Assembly: GCF_017744155.1 (NCBI RefSeq)
Contig: NZ_JAGHQT010000002.1
Coordinates: 186,001-250,000, forward strand
Reading direction: 5' to 3'
DNA: 64,000 nucleotides
DNA from: Endozoicomonas sp. G2_1
GTDB taxonomy: Bacteria > Pseudomonadota > Gammaproteobacteria > Enterobacterales > Alteromonadaceae
Both the position numbers and the translations under genes were made by a program. Within the stretch, counting starts at the first letter, position 1, and every line of letters begins with the position of its first letter. This document shows positions 55,701 to 63,459 of this stretch, piece after piece. The notes under the pieces were generated by a model. That model searched no databases. It had not been told where the DNA came from and was given only the letters and a program-made list of their open reading frames with translations.

Positions 55701-55887
55701 CGACTGTTTGTTCAAGTACCTCAGCGGATGCACCTGGATAAACGGCCGTCACTTGGACAACAGGTGGCGAAATTTCAGGGTACTGAGCTACCGGCAAACC
55801 ACGCATTGCCGCCAAACCTGCTAAAACAATAAATATTGAAATAACAAAAGCAAATATCGGTCGATCAATAAAATAACGAGAAAACAT
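52720..55887 (-). CDS. Multidrug efflux RND pump, AcrB/MexB (HAE-1) family
   Basis: 1055-residue inner-membrane proton antiporter of the hydrophobe/amphiphile group. N-terminal MFSRYFIDRPIFAFVISIFI; the proton-relay Asp pair is in GIVVDDAIVVLENVERIM; the paired Lys is in LLGLASKNAILIVEYAL. Twelve transmembrane helices and two periplasmic loops (porter and docking) of normal size. ATG at 55887 is preferred to TTG one codon upstream. Separated by 12 bases from the adaptor gene, with no outer-membrane channel gene beside it. The divergent TetR regulator is the likely controller. Confidence 0.95.
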   Translation of the reverse strand: MFSRYFIDRPIFAFVISIFIVLAGLAAMRGLPVAQYPEISPPVVQVTAVYPGASAEVLEQTVATPLENAITGVEGMMYMASTSTSTGVSTITVTFEIGTDPDQASVDVNNRVKQVEARLPEETRRQGVVVTKGSSNFLHVHAFYSPDDSRDSLWTSNYVTLNVLDQIKRIPGTTNVQIFGAKDYAMRIWLRPDVMSQLGVTVEEITAAVREQNSQYAAGRIGATPTSADSQSLVYSVKVQGRLSSVEEFENIIIRANSDGSSLRLKDIARVELGSKDYDFDGRINGKQAVLLGIFLQPGANALDVAEEVNNTIAQLKTRFPAGLEHTLSYDTTRFVKVSIREVLKTLGEAMLLVFLVVFLFLQNWRATLIPILAVPVSLLGTFAGLYMLGYSINTLTLFGMVLSIGIVVDDAIVVLENVERIMHEEGIAVRDAAIKAMQEVSGPVVAIVLVLCSVFVPIAFLGGLTGELFRQFAITISISVSLSGVVALTMTPALCVMVLKHEDKKENRFFNWFNRVFQQITGRYVAGVSFFLRRGLLALSLVLGMVAITANMWTKTPGSLVPEEDQGFYISAVFLPDGASLERTAKVVEEVVAAIKSNPANENVVSFTGFDFLGGGYKNSAATIFVTQKHWDEREVSVQQLVGELFMKTANISEALVLAFNPPAVPGLGNTGGFEFYIQNRGDGGPEKLKQAMQTVMGAAQQSPILAGVQTLWRSDTPQLKVDIDREQARAMGVPINQAFNALAGTLGSYYLNDFNKFGRTWQVLMSAEPEFRMKPEDIARIYVKSNSGEMVPISAFADISYISGPDSLDRYNNLPAVKLLGNAAPGYSSGQAIAEIERIASEVLPPDMSYDWTGTAFQEKRSAGTTGLALAMAAIMVFLILAALYERWSLPLSVLLALPFGTFGALVSVWLMGLTNDVYFQIGLVTLLGLASKNAILIVEYALMKVQEGWSTGAAALEAARLRFRPIIMTSLAFILGVVPLAISSGAGAGARHSVGTGVMGGMMAATFLAVFFVPLFFFWLTERKVSEKRGKQALAEEVEKHHQVENVTTREA

Positions 55888-55899
55888 CAACGACCTCTC

Positions 55900-57117
55900 T
55901 TATTTCGATGCATTTGCAGCTGCTGTATTCGCAGCGGGCGCATCATCGACGATACGCACAGGCATCCCCGGGAAGAAAATACGCGCAACACCATCAACAA
56001 TCACTTGGTCGCCGGCCTTAAGACCGCTGCGAACAACCCAACCATTAGGCGTGATGTCATCTTTAACCCATTCACCAACCGTAATTGGTGCCGGCATAGC
56101 AACTGACATACCTTGCTCGTTTTTAGTTAAAACGTAGACAAACTTGCCAGTACCATTATCCAATACAGCGCGTTGAGGCACTACAACGGCATTTTCGCGT
56201 ACTGCGCCCTCTAGAACGATACGAACAAACTGTCCTGGGCGTAAGCTAAAGTCTGAATTAGGTACAATAGCTTGCAATTCAGAAGTACCGGTTTGGCTGT
56301 TAATACGGATATCACTGAAGTTAACCTCACCAATTTCTGGGTGTAGGGAACCGTCAAACAACTTCACTTTAGTTTGCCAGTGGCCACTTTCTGGTAACGT
56401 TAACAAGCCCGCCGACGCGTCTTGGCGCATTTGTAATTGCTCTCGTTCAGACAAACCAAAGCGAACGCGGATAGGGTCAATTTGAGTTAACTGCGTTAAC
56501 AACAACTCAGGGCCTGAAACGTAAGTACCTTCTGAGACTAATTCACGACCGACAATACCTGTTACAGGCGACGTTACTTTAGTGTACTCCAAACGCAGCT
56601 CTGCTTGATCTAACGCAGCTTGTGCAGATTTAACATCAGCAGCGCTGACTTCAACGTTCGAAATGGCATTGTCGAGCTCTCGCTGTGATACCGAGTTTTT
56701 AGCCCGTAAAGGCTTTAATCGCTTCACTTCTCGTTCTGCTTGTTTCTGCCTAGCCAACGCTGCATTCAATGCAGCACCGCTACGAGCAACCTCTGCTGCA
56801 TAAGGCTTTGCATCTAAACTAAACAGCGATTGGCCCGCCGTAACTTTGTCGCCCTCGCTAAAATTCCTCGCTTCTAAAATACCTGATACTTGCGCACGAA
56901 TTTCAACTTCTTTGGCGCCAGAAAGTGTCGCTGGCAATTCAAGACTAAAGGGTACCGAGCGCGGTACCACAGCCATTGTCGACACTGCAGCAGGTGGCAT
57001 ACCGCCTGCTGCTGCCTGTTCAGGAGCTTGTTCACAGCCACTTAAGCTAGCCAACATCCCAGTAATTGCCAACGGCACAAATATTTTTTTGGCCGAACTC
57101 GTGGTAAAAAATGTCAT
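55900..57117 (-). CDS. RND efflux periplasmic adaptor (AcrA/MexA-like lipoprotein)
   Basis: 405-residue membrane-fusion lipoprotein: signal peptide with lipobox LSGC (MLASLSGCEQAPEQ), barrel-sandwich (VEIRAQVSGILEARNFSEGDKVTAGQSLFSLD), helical hairpin (about 100-160), second sandwich half (YTKVTSPVTGIVGRELVSEGTYV), beta-barrel and membrane-proximal domains. The start MTFFTTSSAKK is chosen because it has a GAGAT ribosome site and gives a normal lipoprotein signal; a longer frame would add 23 residues. Partner of the downstream RND pump. Confidence 0.93.
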   Translation of the reverse strand: MTFFTTSSAKKIFVPLAITGMLASLSGCEQAPEQAAAGGMPPAAVSTMAVVPRSVPFSLELPATLSGAKEVEIRAQVSGILEARNFSEGDKVTAGQSLFSLDAKPYAAEVARSGAALNAALARQKQAEREVKRLKPLRAKNSVSQRELDNAISNVEVSAADVKSAQAALDQAELRLEYTKVTSPVTGIVGRELVSEGTYVSGPELLLTQLTQIDPIRVRFGLSEREQLQMRQDASAGLLTLPESGHWQTKVKLFDGSLHPEIGEVNFSDIRINSQTGTSELQAIVPNSDFSLRPGQFVRIVLEGAVRENAVVVPQRAVLDNGTGKFVYVLTKNEQGMSVAMPAPITVGEWVKDDITPNGWVVRSGLKAGDQVIVDGVARIFFPGMPVRIVDDAPAANTAAANASK

Positions 57118-57205
57118 TTCAATATCTCTAAATTTTTCTGTTATAAACATAATAGCAGCCTTACCTAACAATGCAGATAAGGCCATAAATTAATAAGTTT
57201 TGCGC

Positions 57206-58324
57206 TTAGTGGTCTGCTTTAGCATTGACCTCTCGATAGGTTATCATCTGTTGCCACCAATAGTCATAGCTTTGTTGCAGGGGCAATTTTACTTGCTGGC
57301 CAATAATCGGGGTCACCACGTTTGCATTGTGAGTAACCGCCAACGCTTGAATACGCTCCAATGGCTCAAACCAAGGATGAAGTGCTAAATCAAAGGTAGA
57401 ATTGTGCACTGGCATTAATGCTTTTGCGCCCAAATCTAGGAAAGCTTGCATAGTATCATTGGGTTGCATATGAATACTTGGCCAAAGTTTGTTGTAGGCG
57501 CCATTTTCCAAAATAGCTAAATCAAACGGTCCAAGGCGCTCACCTATGGTTTTAAAGCCATCAAAATAGCCCGTATCACCACTAAAATAGATATTTTGCT
57601 GAGCTGTTTTAATCACCCAAGACGCCCATAGTGTTTGGTCGCGATCAGTTAACCCTCGGCCAGAAAAGTGTTGCGATGGCGTTGCCGTTAGCGTGAGTTT
57701 TGGTAACTCGAATGACTGCCACCAGTCTAATTCCTGAATTTTTTGCGGGCTGACATTCCACTTTTGCAAATAACTGCCAATACCAAGTGGTACAACAAAA
57801 TGCTCTACTTGTTCAGCAAGTGCTGAAATCGTCGATTTATCTAAGTGATCGTAGTGGTCGTGAGAAATAACCACACCTTTAATTGGTGGTAATTCAGATA
57901 AACCAATCGGCGTTGGATGAAAACGCTTTGGTCCAGCCCAAGACACTGGTGATACGCGCTCAGAAAATACCGGATCAATTAACCAAAATTCACCATCAAC
58001 GGCCAACAATAAACTCGAGTGGCCTAAACGATATATTGCCGTGCCAACTCGATTGTCTTCAATAAGTTCAGTTTTTGACAACTGTTTTAGTGGTACTGCT
58101 TGTTCTGGCGCTGGCGCAACGCGTTTTTCCAACAAATATTCTTTGATCAAGCTAATATAACCGCCAGCGCCAATTTCAAAACTACCGGCAGGATTGACAA
58201 ATTTTTTGCCGTCGTACTGTGGTGAAGCTTGATAATGGACTTTACCACTAGCGCTGCAAGCAACTAACACGACAATTGCGACAAGAATACCAACAACTAG
58301 TAGCATTTTACTCCACTTATTCAT
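57206..58324 (-). CDS. MBL-fold lipoprotein (UlaG/NAPE-PLD-like)
   Basis: 372 residues. N-terminal lipobox LVACS at residues 19-23 (MLLVVGILVAIVVLVACSAS), so a lipid-anchored periplasmic protein. MBL motif SHDHYDHLDKSTI near 153-165, later ligands in YFSGDTGYFDGF and MPVHNSTFDLALHPWFEP, and the UlaG-type RLGHSSLLLAVDGEFWLIDPVFS segment. NAPE-phospholipase-D-like members share this layout, so a phospholipase-type activity is possible but unproven. It lies upstream of the efflux genes with 88 bp before the adaptor ATG, so it may be in the same transcript. Confidence 0.85.
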   Translation of the reverse strand: MNKWSKMLLVVGILVAIVVLVACSASGKVHYQASPQYDGKKFVNPAGSFEIGAGGYISLIKEYLLEKRVAPAPEQAVPLKQLSKTELIEDNRVGTAIYRLGHSSLLLAVDGEFWLIDPVFSERVSPVSWAGPKRFHPTPIGLSELPPIKGVVISHDHYDHLDKSTISALAEQVEHFVVPLGIGSYLQKWNVSPQKIQELDWWQSFELPKLTLTATPSQHFSGRGLTDRDQTLWASWVIKTAQQNIYFSGDTGYFDGFKTIGERLGPFDLAILENGAYNKLWPSIHMQPNDTMQAFLDLGAKALMPVHNSTFDLALHPWFEPLERIQALAVTHNANVVTPIIGQQVKLPLQQSYDYWWQQMITYREVNAKADH

Positions 58325-58426
58325 CTTAAAATTACCTACTCTACCTACTCTTACATGCTACTCGCGCTTACTATACGTTTACTGTATGTCATGGTTTATA
58401 ATGGATGAGACGATAGCAAGATAAAA

Positions 58427-58476
58427 TACACTGAGTAGTTTACTTATTTACATTGAAAAGTAAACTACTCAGTGTA
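58427..58476. promoter_or_regulatory. 18-bp perfect inverted repeat, likely TetR operator
   Basis: Arm TACACTGAGTAGTTTACT at 58427-58444 is exactly complementary to 58459-58476, spacer of 14 bases. A plus-strand promoter TTGAAA (58453), 16-bp spacer, TAAAAT (58475-58480) overlaps the spacer and right arm, so binding would block tetR transcription. It lies 39 bp before the tetR ATG and 103 bp before the MBL ATG. Each arm itself contains AGTA-GTT-TACT, a smaller inverted repeat. Confidence 0.75.
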
Positions 58477-58514
58477 AAATATTATTTGTCAATTTGTTCA
58501 ATAAAGATTTCACC

Positions 58515-59129
58515 ATGAAAAAAACACTGACTTTATCCGAGCGTAAACGCTTAGCAATTCTTAATGCAGCCCAAGATGAATTTAATGAAAAAGGTTATGC
58601 AGGAGTCAGTATGGACGCCATTGCCAAACGCGCTGAAGTATCAAAGCGAACAGTGTATAACCACTTTCCAAGTAAAGAAGCCTTGTTTCAAGCAATCGTA
58701 AAACAACTGTGCGACTCGTTTAGTGAAGCTGCCAATGTCGTATATCAACCAGGTTTAACGCTAGAACAACAACTGATGGAAATTGCCACCAAAGAACTAG
58801 AGCTGTTGCAATCAGACAAGTTTCGCAATCTAAATCGAATTATTTTAGGTGAATTTATTCGATCGCCAGAATTAGCAGCGCAAACTCTCGAGCAATTTGA
58901 CCATCAAGAAAACAGTTTCACCGTTTGGATTAAAGCGGCAATTGAAGATGGCCGGATACAACAAGTTGACCCCGACTACGCCGGTCATCAGTTCATGGGC
59001 TTGATTAAAGCAACTGCTTTTTGGCCGCAACTGCTAATGAACCAAGCTTTTCCATCGTCTGAACAACAAAAGCAAATTGCAGAAGATACCGTGATTATGT
59101 TTTTGGCAAGATACCAAAGCCGCTCTTGA
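58515..59129 (+). CDS. TetR/AcrR family transcriptional regulator
   Basis: 204 residues. DNA-binding helix-turn-helix at residues about 10-55: RLAILNAAQDEFNEKGYAGVSMDAIAKRAEVSKRTVYNHFPSKEALFQA is a textbook TetR N-terminus (not quoted in full here beyond the recognisable KEALFQA and VYNHF parts). The C-terminal ligand-binding domain has ILGEFIRSPELAAQ. It is divergent from the MBL-adaptor-RND cluster and probably represses it and itself through the 18-bp inverted repeat upstream. Start MKKTLTL at 58515 is preferred to a TTG seven codons earlier. Confidence 0.92.
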   Translation: MKKTLTLSERKRLAILNAAQDEFNEKGYAGVSMDAIAKRAEVSKRTVYNHFPSKEALFQAIVKQLCDSFSEAANVVYQPGLTLEQQLMEIATKELELLQSDKFRNLNRIILGEFIRSPELAAQTLEQFDHQENSFTVWIKAAIEDGRIQQVDPDYAGHQFMGLIKATAFWPQLLMNQAFPSSEQQKQIAEDTVIMFLARYQSRS

Positions 59130-59157
59130 GGTTAGCAGTTGTTCAAACCATAGCGAG

Positions 59158-59484
59158 CTAATTATCTGTTGGTTTTTGCTGGCTTGCTCGTAATTTTTTC
59201 TGGGCAGTTTCCATAATCACCAATACTTGGCATGGTGAAAATTGTTCAAGCAAGGAAATTGAACGATAGTTGGTCCATTCAGCCACGGGATCAAACTCAC
59301 GCTGCTTCTTAAAATTCAGCTTTTTTAAACCAACCAAGCACTCGCCTTCCATTTTTAATTTCACCACTTGCTGGTCAGTCAAGGCACTATTGCCAAATCG
59401 CTTGGCGATATCTGGATAACTATACTCATTTGCCAAGACGCTAGTCGAAAACAAAAAAGTGATTAAAATTAGAACCTTATTCAT
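59158..59484 (-). CDS. Small secreted protein of unknown family
   Basis: 108 residues with a clean signal peptide (NKVLILITFLFSTSVLANEYSY). The mature part is polar with two Cys (GECLVGLKK, FSPCQVLVIM). No family recognised. It converges on the tetR gene and is followed upstream by 223 bp of the GbsR control region. No ribosome site of note; the start was chosen because it gives the signal peptide. Confidence 0.65.
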   Translation of the reverse strand: MNKVLILITFLFSTSVLANEYSYPDIAKRFGNSALTDQQVVKLKMEGECLVGLKKLNFKKQREFDPVAEWTNYRSISLLEQFSPCQVLVIMETAQKKLRASQQKPTDN

Positions 59485-59635
59485 AATATTCCTTGAATGC
59501 CAAAGTCATTCTATCTTAATACTTCAAGCGTTTGACGCCAAGCTAATTGGCTTGTTCAATCGATTTTGTTGGCGCCGTCAACAAATTTGAACAAACTCAC
59601 GGTTAGTCACACAGATCAAACAATTCGATCTTTTC

Positions 59636-59649
59636 TTGACTTAGATCAA
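59636..59649 (+). promoter_or_regulatory. FNR/Anr-like site
   Basis: TTGAC-TTAG-ATCAA, one base different from the FNR consensus TTGAT-N4-ATCAA, 59 bp before the GbsR-family ATG. An oxygen-sensing regulator acting on a bd oxidase cluster fits known biology. A CRP site is less likely since the inner TGTGA/TCACA pattern is absent. Confidence 0.65.
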
Positions 59650-59660
59650 ATTAGGTTTAC

Positions 59661-59684
59661 AATTTTCAGAAATTACTGAAAATT
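59661..59684. promoter_or_regulatory. Inverted repeat before the GbsR/MarR gene
   Basis: Perfect 9-bp arms AATTTTCAG / CTGAAAATT with a 6-base spacer, 24 bp before the ATG. It lies where an autoregulatory MarR/GbsR operator would be. Confidence 0.55.
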
Positions 59685-59707
59685 CAAAAATAATAGAAAT
59701 TAGCATT

Positions 59708-60241
59708 ATGACACCCATTATTAATTCACTTGTTATGCACTTTGGCGAAATGGGTTCCCGTTGGGGGCTCAATCGAACCTTAGGCCAAATGTACGCGTTA
59801 ATCGTGCTCACCGAACAGCCACTAAATGCTGACCAAATTAGCGAACAGCTCAACATTTCTCGCTCAAATGTCAGTATGGGCTTAAAAGAATTAAAGGCGT
59901 GGAATCTGATCAAACTCAACCATATCCCTGGAGATCGCAAAGAATATTTTAGTGCGCCAGCCGATGTCTGGGAGATCGCTCGAAATTTAATGATCGAACG
60001 CCGTAAGCGAGAAGTTGACCCTACGTTAACTGCCTTGCGGGATGTATTACTTGAACACCCTAACAGCACTGAAGATCAATACGCTCAACAACGGGTGCAA
60101 CAAATGCACGACTTAATAGAGCTGGTTACGCTGTGGAGTGACCAAATACAGCATATGCCAAGCGAAAAAGCAGCAACTTTGCTAAAACTGGGCTCAAGTC
60201 TACACAAAGTGCTGGAATTCAAAGATAAATTACTTAAATAG
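59708..60241 (+). CDS. GbsR/MarR family transcriptional regulator
   Basis: 177 residues with a winged helix-turn-helix (about 25-90): GRTLGQMYALIVLTEQPLNADQISEQLN-type segment with RTLGQMYALIVL, ADQISEQLNISRSNVSMG and LKAWNLIKLNHIPGDRKEYF. The start MTPIINSLVMHFGEMGSRWG is typical of the GbsR group, several of which accompany cytochrome bd genes. It precedes cydAB by 54 bp on the same strand, so it is likely co-transcribed and the local regulator. The effector is unknown. Confidence 0.88.
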   Translation: MTPIINSLVMHFGEMGSRWGLNRTLGQMYALIVLTEQPLNADQISEQLNISRSNVSMGLKELKAWNLIKLNHIPGDRKEYFSAPADVWEIARNLMIERRKREVDPTLTALRDVLLEHPNSTEDQYAQQRVQQMHDLIELVTLWSDQIQHMPSEKAATLLKLGSSLHKVLEFKDKLLK

Positions 60242-60295
60242 TCGCGATCCTTATCACTGATTTGCTATCGCCATCATGCTCAAAACGAGGTTATC

Positions 60296-61711
60296 ATGAT
60301 TGAACAAGCCATCGACCCACTCGCAAGCTCGCTAATGCTGTCGCGAATTCAGTTCGCTGCCAATATTAGCTTTCATATCCTGTTTCCAACCATCAATATC
60401 GCCTTGTGCTGGTTTTTGCTGTTTTTTAAAGTTCGCTACTTGCAGACCCGAGACAGCAGCTGGTTAAAAGTCTATCGATTTTGGGTGCGTATTTTCGCAC
60501 TGACATTCGCGTTAGGTGTGGTAAGTGGCATTACCATGAGTTTTCAGTTTGGTACCAATTGGCCAGGTTATATGGAAACTGTTGGTAATATCGCGGGGCC
60601 GTTACTGGGTTATGAAGTATTGACGGCTTTCTTCCTCGAAGCCACCTTTTTATCGGTAATGTTATTTGGTGCTGGCCGAGTATCTGAGCGCGTCCACTTA
60701 ATCGCAACAGCCTTGGTAGCAATAGGTACCAGTTTATCTGCATTTTGGATTTTAGCACTCGACTCTTGGATGCAAACTCCTGCGGGTTACGAGATTCGCG
60801 ACGGTGTTGTTTACGCGGCCGATTGGTGTCAAATAATCTTCAATCCGTCAATGCCTTATCGAGTCGCGCACATGTTGCTGGCTTCTGGCTTAACCGCGGC
60901 ATTTTTTATCGCAGGTATCAGCGCCTATCGCATTTTAAAGCGCGATCCAAAACCCAACGCCGCGAAGAGTTTAACGGTGGCAACGACAGTTGCGGTATTC
61001 TTAATGCCATTGCAAATGTTTGTCGGCGACCTTCACGGCTTGAACACGCTTGAACATCAGCCGGCAAAAATAGCAGCAATGGAAGGCGTTTGGCAAACCG
61101 ACAGTCATGTACCATTGCTATTATTTGCTGTTGTAGATGAGCAAGCTCAGACCAATCAATATGCGCTTGAGATACCAAGTATGGCGAGTTTTATCTTAAC
61201 TCATAGCTTTTCTGGTGAAATAAAAGGGTTGAACGAGTTTGTTGGCGAGCACCCGCCAGTAGCCCCAGTATTTTATAGCTTCCGTATCATGATTGGCACG
61301 GGCGTTTTGATGTTGCTGGTTGCGGCCGCTAACTGCTACTACCAAATTAGAAAAATATCTTGGCCTACTTGGTTGTTAAAAACAACTGTATTAATGACTT
61401 TTTCCGGCTGGGTGGCAACGCTGGCTGGCTGGTATGTTACCGAAATTGGCCGTCAGCCCTATCTAGTAACAGGCATTCTTAAAACTGCAGATGCCGTGAC
61501 AAAAACACCTGCCGAACACATAGGCATTTCACTCACTATCTATTTAGTGCTTTACGCCGTACTTATTGTTGCCTACATCAAAACACTATTTGTTATGGCA
61601 CATCGCGCGATAGCGTTAGAAGCCGACGATGTTCAAGAAAACTCAGCTAATCATCCTGAACATCAACTTTCAGACAACATGACTAACACAGGAGCAACGA
61701 CTAATGTTTGA
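60296..61711 (+). CDS. cydA: Cytochrome bd oxidase subunit I, short Q-loop (CIO) type
   Basis: Quinol oxidase subunit carrying the three haems. 471 residues, shorter than E. coli CydA (about 520), because the Q-loop is short as in the cyanide-insensitive CIO oxidases. Haem-ligand His in RIQFAANISFHILFP, second His in RVAHMLLASGLTAAFFIAG, and the quinol/haem region GWYVTEIGRQPYLV (GRQP motif) are present. Nine transmembrane helices are visible. It ends eight bases inside cydB. No cydX-like small gene follows. Confidence 0.95.
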   Translation: MIEQAIDPLASSLMLSRIQFAANISFHILFPTINIALCWFLLFFKVRYLQTRDSSWLKVYRFWVRIFALTFALGVVSGITMSFQFGTNWPGYMETVGNIAGPLLGYEVLTAFFLEATFLSVMLFGAGRVSERVHLIATALVAIGTSLSAFWILALDSWMQTPAGYEIRDGVVYAADWCQIIFNPSMPYRVAHMLLASGLTAAFFIAGISAYRILKRDPKPNAAKSLTVATTVAVFLMPLQMFVGDLHGLNTLEHQPAKIAAMEGVWQTDSHVPLLLFAVVDEQAQTNQYALEIPSMASFILTHSFSGEIKGLNEFVGEHPPVAPVFYSFRIMIGTGVLMLLVAAANCYYQIRKISWPTWLLKTTVLMTFSGWVATLAGWYVTEIGRQPYLVTGILKTADAVTKTPAEHIGISLTIYLVLYAVLIVAYIKTLFVMAHRAIALEADDVQENSANHPEHQLSDNMTNTGATTNV

Positions 61712-62714
61712 TCAGGTAGATTGGTTACCCGTTGTTTTTATCGGCTTAATGAGTTTATCGTTCCTTATTTATGCAATTTTAGATGGCTATGACCTAGGGG
61801 TTGGCGTGTTACTGCCAACAGAGTCCGATGGCGATATTCAAAGCCAGCGAGATATGATGATTTACTCGATTGGCCCGTTTTGGGATGCCAACGAAACTTG
61901 GTTGGTACTGGCAGTTGGTTTATTGTTGATCGCCTTCCCTGAAGCTCATTCTATTGTTCTACAGGCACTCTATCTGCCTGTCGCCATTATGCTCGCAGGC
62001 CTAATCCTACGTGGTGTAGCCTTTGACTTTAGAACTAAAGCGGCTAGTAAGAACAAACGCACTTGGGATTTGGCATTCAAAGCGGGCAGTTTACTCGCTA
62101 CCTTGATGCAAGGCTATATGCTCGGACGCTACGTGTTGGGTTTTGAGACGGGCGTGACCAGCTACCTTTTTGCTGTGTTAAGTGCCGTCTGCGTTACCGC
62201 GGGTTATTGTTTTATTGGCAGTGCTTGGTTAGTGATGAAAACCACCGGGCAGTTACAACAAAAAGCGGCCAAATGGTGTAGTAACAGCGCTTGGCTCACC
62301 GTGATTGGTATTATTGCTATTTCAATCACCAACGTATTACTTAGCCCCGAAATTTTTCAAAAGTGGCTAGGTGTACCGCAAGTGTTGGTGCTCGCCCCTA
62401 TTCCACTACTGCTGGCATTTTTGTTTTTTACTTGTATTAAGTATTTACGCGCAGTACCAGTTGAAAATGACTATGGTTGTTGGTGGCCTTTTGCAAGTAC
62501 CTGTCTGATTTTTGTGTTGTGCTTTTTAGGACTTGCCTATAGCTACTTCCCCTACGTAGTGTTGAATCAGCTCACCATTTGGCAGGCGGCGAGTGCAAGA
62601 GAGTCGTTGATGTTTATCTTTTACGGTGCTGCCATTGTATTGCCAACTATTTTGGCTTACACCGCGTTCTCGTATAAAGTATTTTGGGGTAAAGCCACTA
62701 AACTCGATTATTAG
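61704..62714 (+). CDS. cydB: Cytochrome bd oxidase subunit II
   Basis: 336-residue partner of CydA with eight or nine transmembrane helices. Typical elements: YAILDGYDLGVGVLLP at the N-terminus, GPFWDANETWLVLAVGLLLIAFPEAHS, RGVAFDFRTKA, and the C-terminal ILAYTAFSYKVFWGK. Length is between CIO and classical CydB. Its start overlaps cydA by eight bases, so the two are translated together. It is followed by a long-loop terminator. Confidence 0.95.
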   Translation: MFDQVDWLPVVFIGLMSLSFLIYAILDGYDLGVGVLLPTESDGDIQSQRDMMIYSIGPFWDANETWLVLAVGLLLIAFPEAHSIVLQALYLPVAIMLAGLILRGVAFDFRTKAASKNKRTWDLAFKAGSLLATLMQGYMLGRYVLGFETGVTSYLFAVLSAVCVTAGYCFIGSAWLVMKTTGQLQQKAAKWCSNSAWLTVIGIIAISITNVLLSPEIFQKWLGVPQVLVLAPIPLLLAFLFFTCIKYLRAVPVENDYGCWWPFASTCLIFVLCFLGLAYSYFPYVVLNQLTIWQAASARESLMFIFYGAAIVLPTILAYTAFSYKVFWGKATKLDY

Positions 62715-62732
62715 TTCACACTAACAGAAACT

Positions 62733-62775
62733 AAAAAGCCAGCGTCGATCTTTTAAATCTGCACTGGCTTTTTTT
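62733..62775 (+). terminator. Terminator of the cyd operon
   Basis: Stem AAAAAGCCAG / CTGGCTTTTT with a loop of 21 bases, then a T-run. The stem is strong but the loop is long. Confidence 0.65.
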
Positions 62776-62819
62776 ATCAGTTCACAGGCTTGCTTAGCGT
62801 GATAAGTAAATAACCAAAA

Positions 62820-62984
62820 CTAGTTTTCATCAATGTGAAAAAAGCCTTGTTTAATTTTTTCTAATCGCTCGAGATGCTTATGGTGAGCGCGTAATGCTGC
62901 AATAGCAAATGCGCCAACAATAGCAAATATCGGTATTAGTAATGATAACGTTGCAGGGTCCAATAACTCCTTCAACCAATCCAT
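62820..62984 (-). CDS. Small one-pass membrane protein
   Basis: 54 residues from ATG at 62984, which has AAGGAG six bases upstream. One transmembrane helix (LSLLIPIFAIVGAFAIAAL) followed by a basic-acidic helix (HHKHLERLEKIKQG). No family is assigned; short proteins with this layout recur in marine gammaproteobacteria. A longer frame to 63056 would add 24 residues without a ribosome site. It converges on cydB. Confidence 0.7.
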   Translation of the reverse strand: MDWLKELLDPATLSLLIPIFAIVGAFAIAALRAHHKHLERLEKIKQGFFHIDEN

Positions 62985-63082
62985 GTAGTACTCCTTGTTA
63001 CTCGATCTGTTTGCAACTGGTGATACCGGGATTATTTTACCCGGCATTGGTAGCAAATTATTCGTTCTGAAGAATATGACCG

Positions 63083-63451
63083 TTATTCTTCAAAATATGT
63101 TCCCCATCCATCGTAATCTATTTTTGTGCGGCTGGCTAATTCAAACATCACTTTTACTTCGTCAAAAATAACATCTTTATCTAATAGCTGGTCAGTGACA
63201 ATATCAAAGGCAAATACTTTTTCGCCCGTTTCTAATTCTGCCTCTTCTGGTTCTTCTACTTCATAACCCATTTTAAAGGCGATAACCGCTGCCTTTTCTA
63301 AGACATCAAAATCTTGGCAAGAAAAGTGATGTTCAATAACATGGTAAGCCTCATCGTTAGTGCCATCAGCAAGCAATTCATCCACTAAGGTATTGCTGTA
63401 ATCCATCCATTCTTGTAATTCTTCGTTTGTCATTTGTCTCAACTCACTCAT
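63083..63451 (-). CDS. rraB: RNase E inhibitor RraB
   Basis: 122-residue protein matching E. coli RraB (YjgD): VDELLADGTNDEAYHVIEHHFS, LEKAAVIAFKMGYEVEEPEE and the C-terminal DYDGWGTYFEE. RraB binds the C-terminal region of RNase E and changes the set of transcripts it degrades. The acidic C-terminal tail of the E. coli protein is absent. Start could be MSELRQ (63451) or MTNEEL (63433). It stands between the small membrane gene and plsC on the minus strand. Confidence 0.93.
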   Translation of the reverse strand: MSELRQMTNEELQEWMDYSNTLVDELLADGTNDEAYHVIEHHFSCQDFDVLEKAAVIAFKMGYEVEEPEEAELETGEKVFAFDIVTDQLLDKDVIFDEVKVMFELASRTKIDYDGWGTYFEE

Positions 63452-63459
63452 TTCAAATA

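Noticed and set aside
62715-62819. CydX-type small subunit after cydB
   Set aside because: This gap holds only the terminator; short Q-loop CIO oxidases normally lack CydX.
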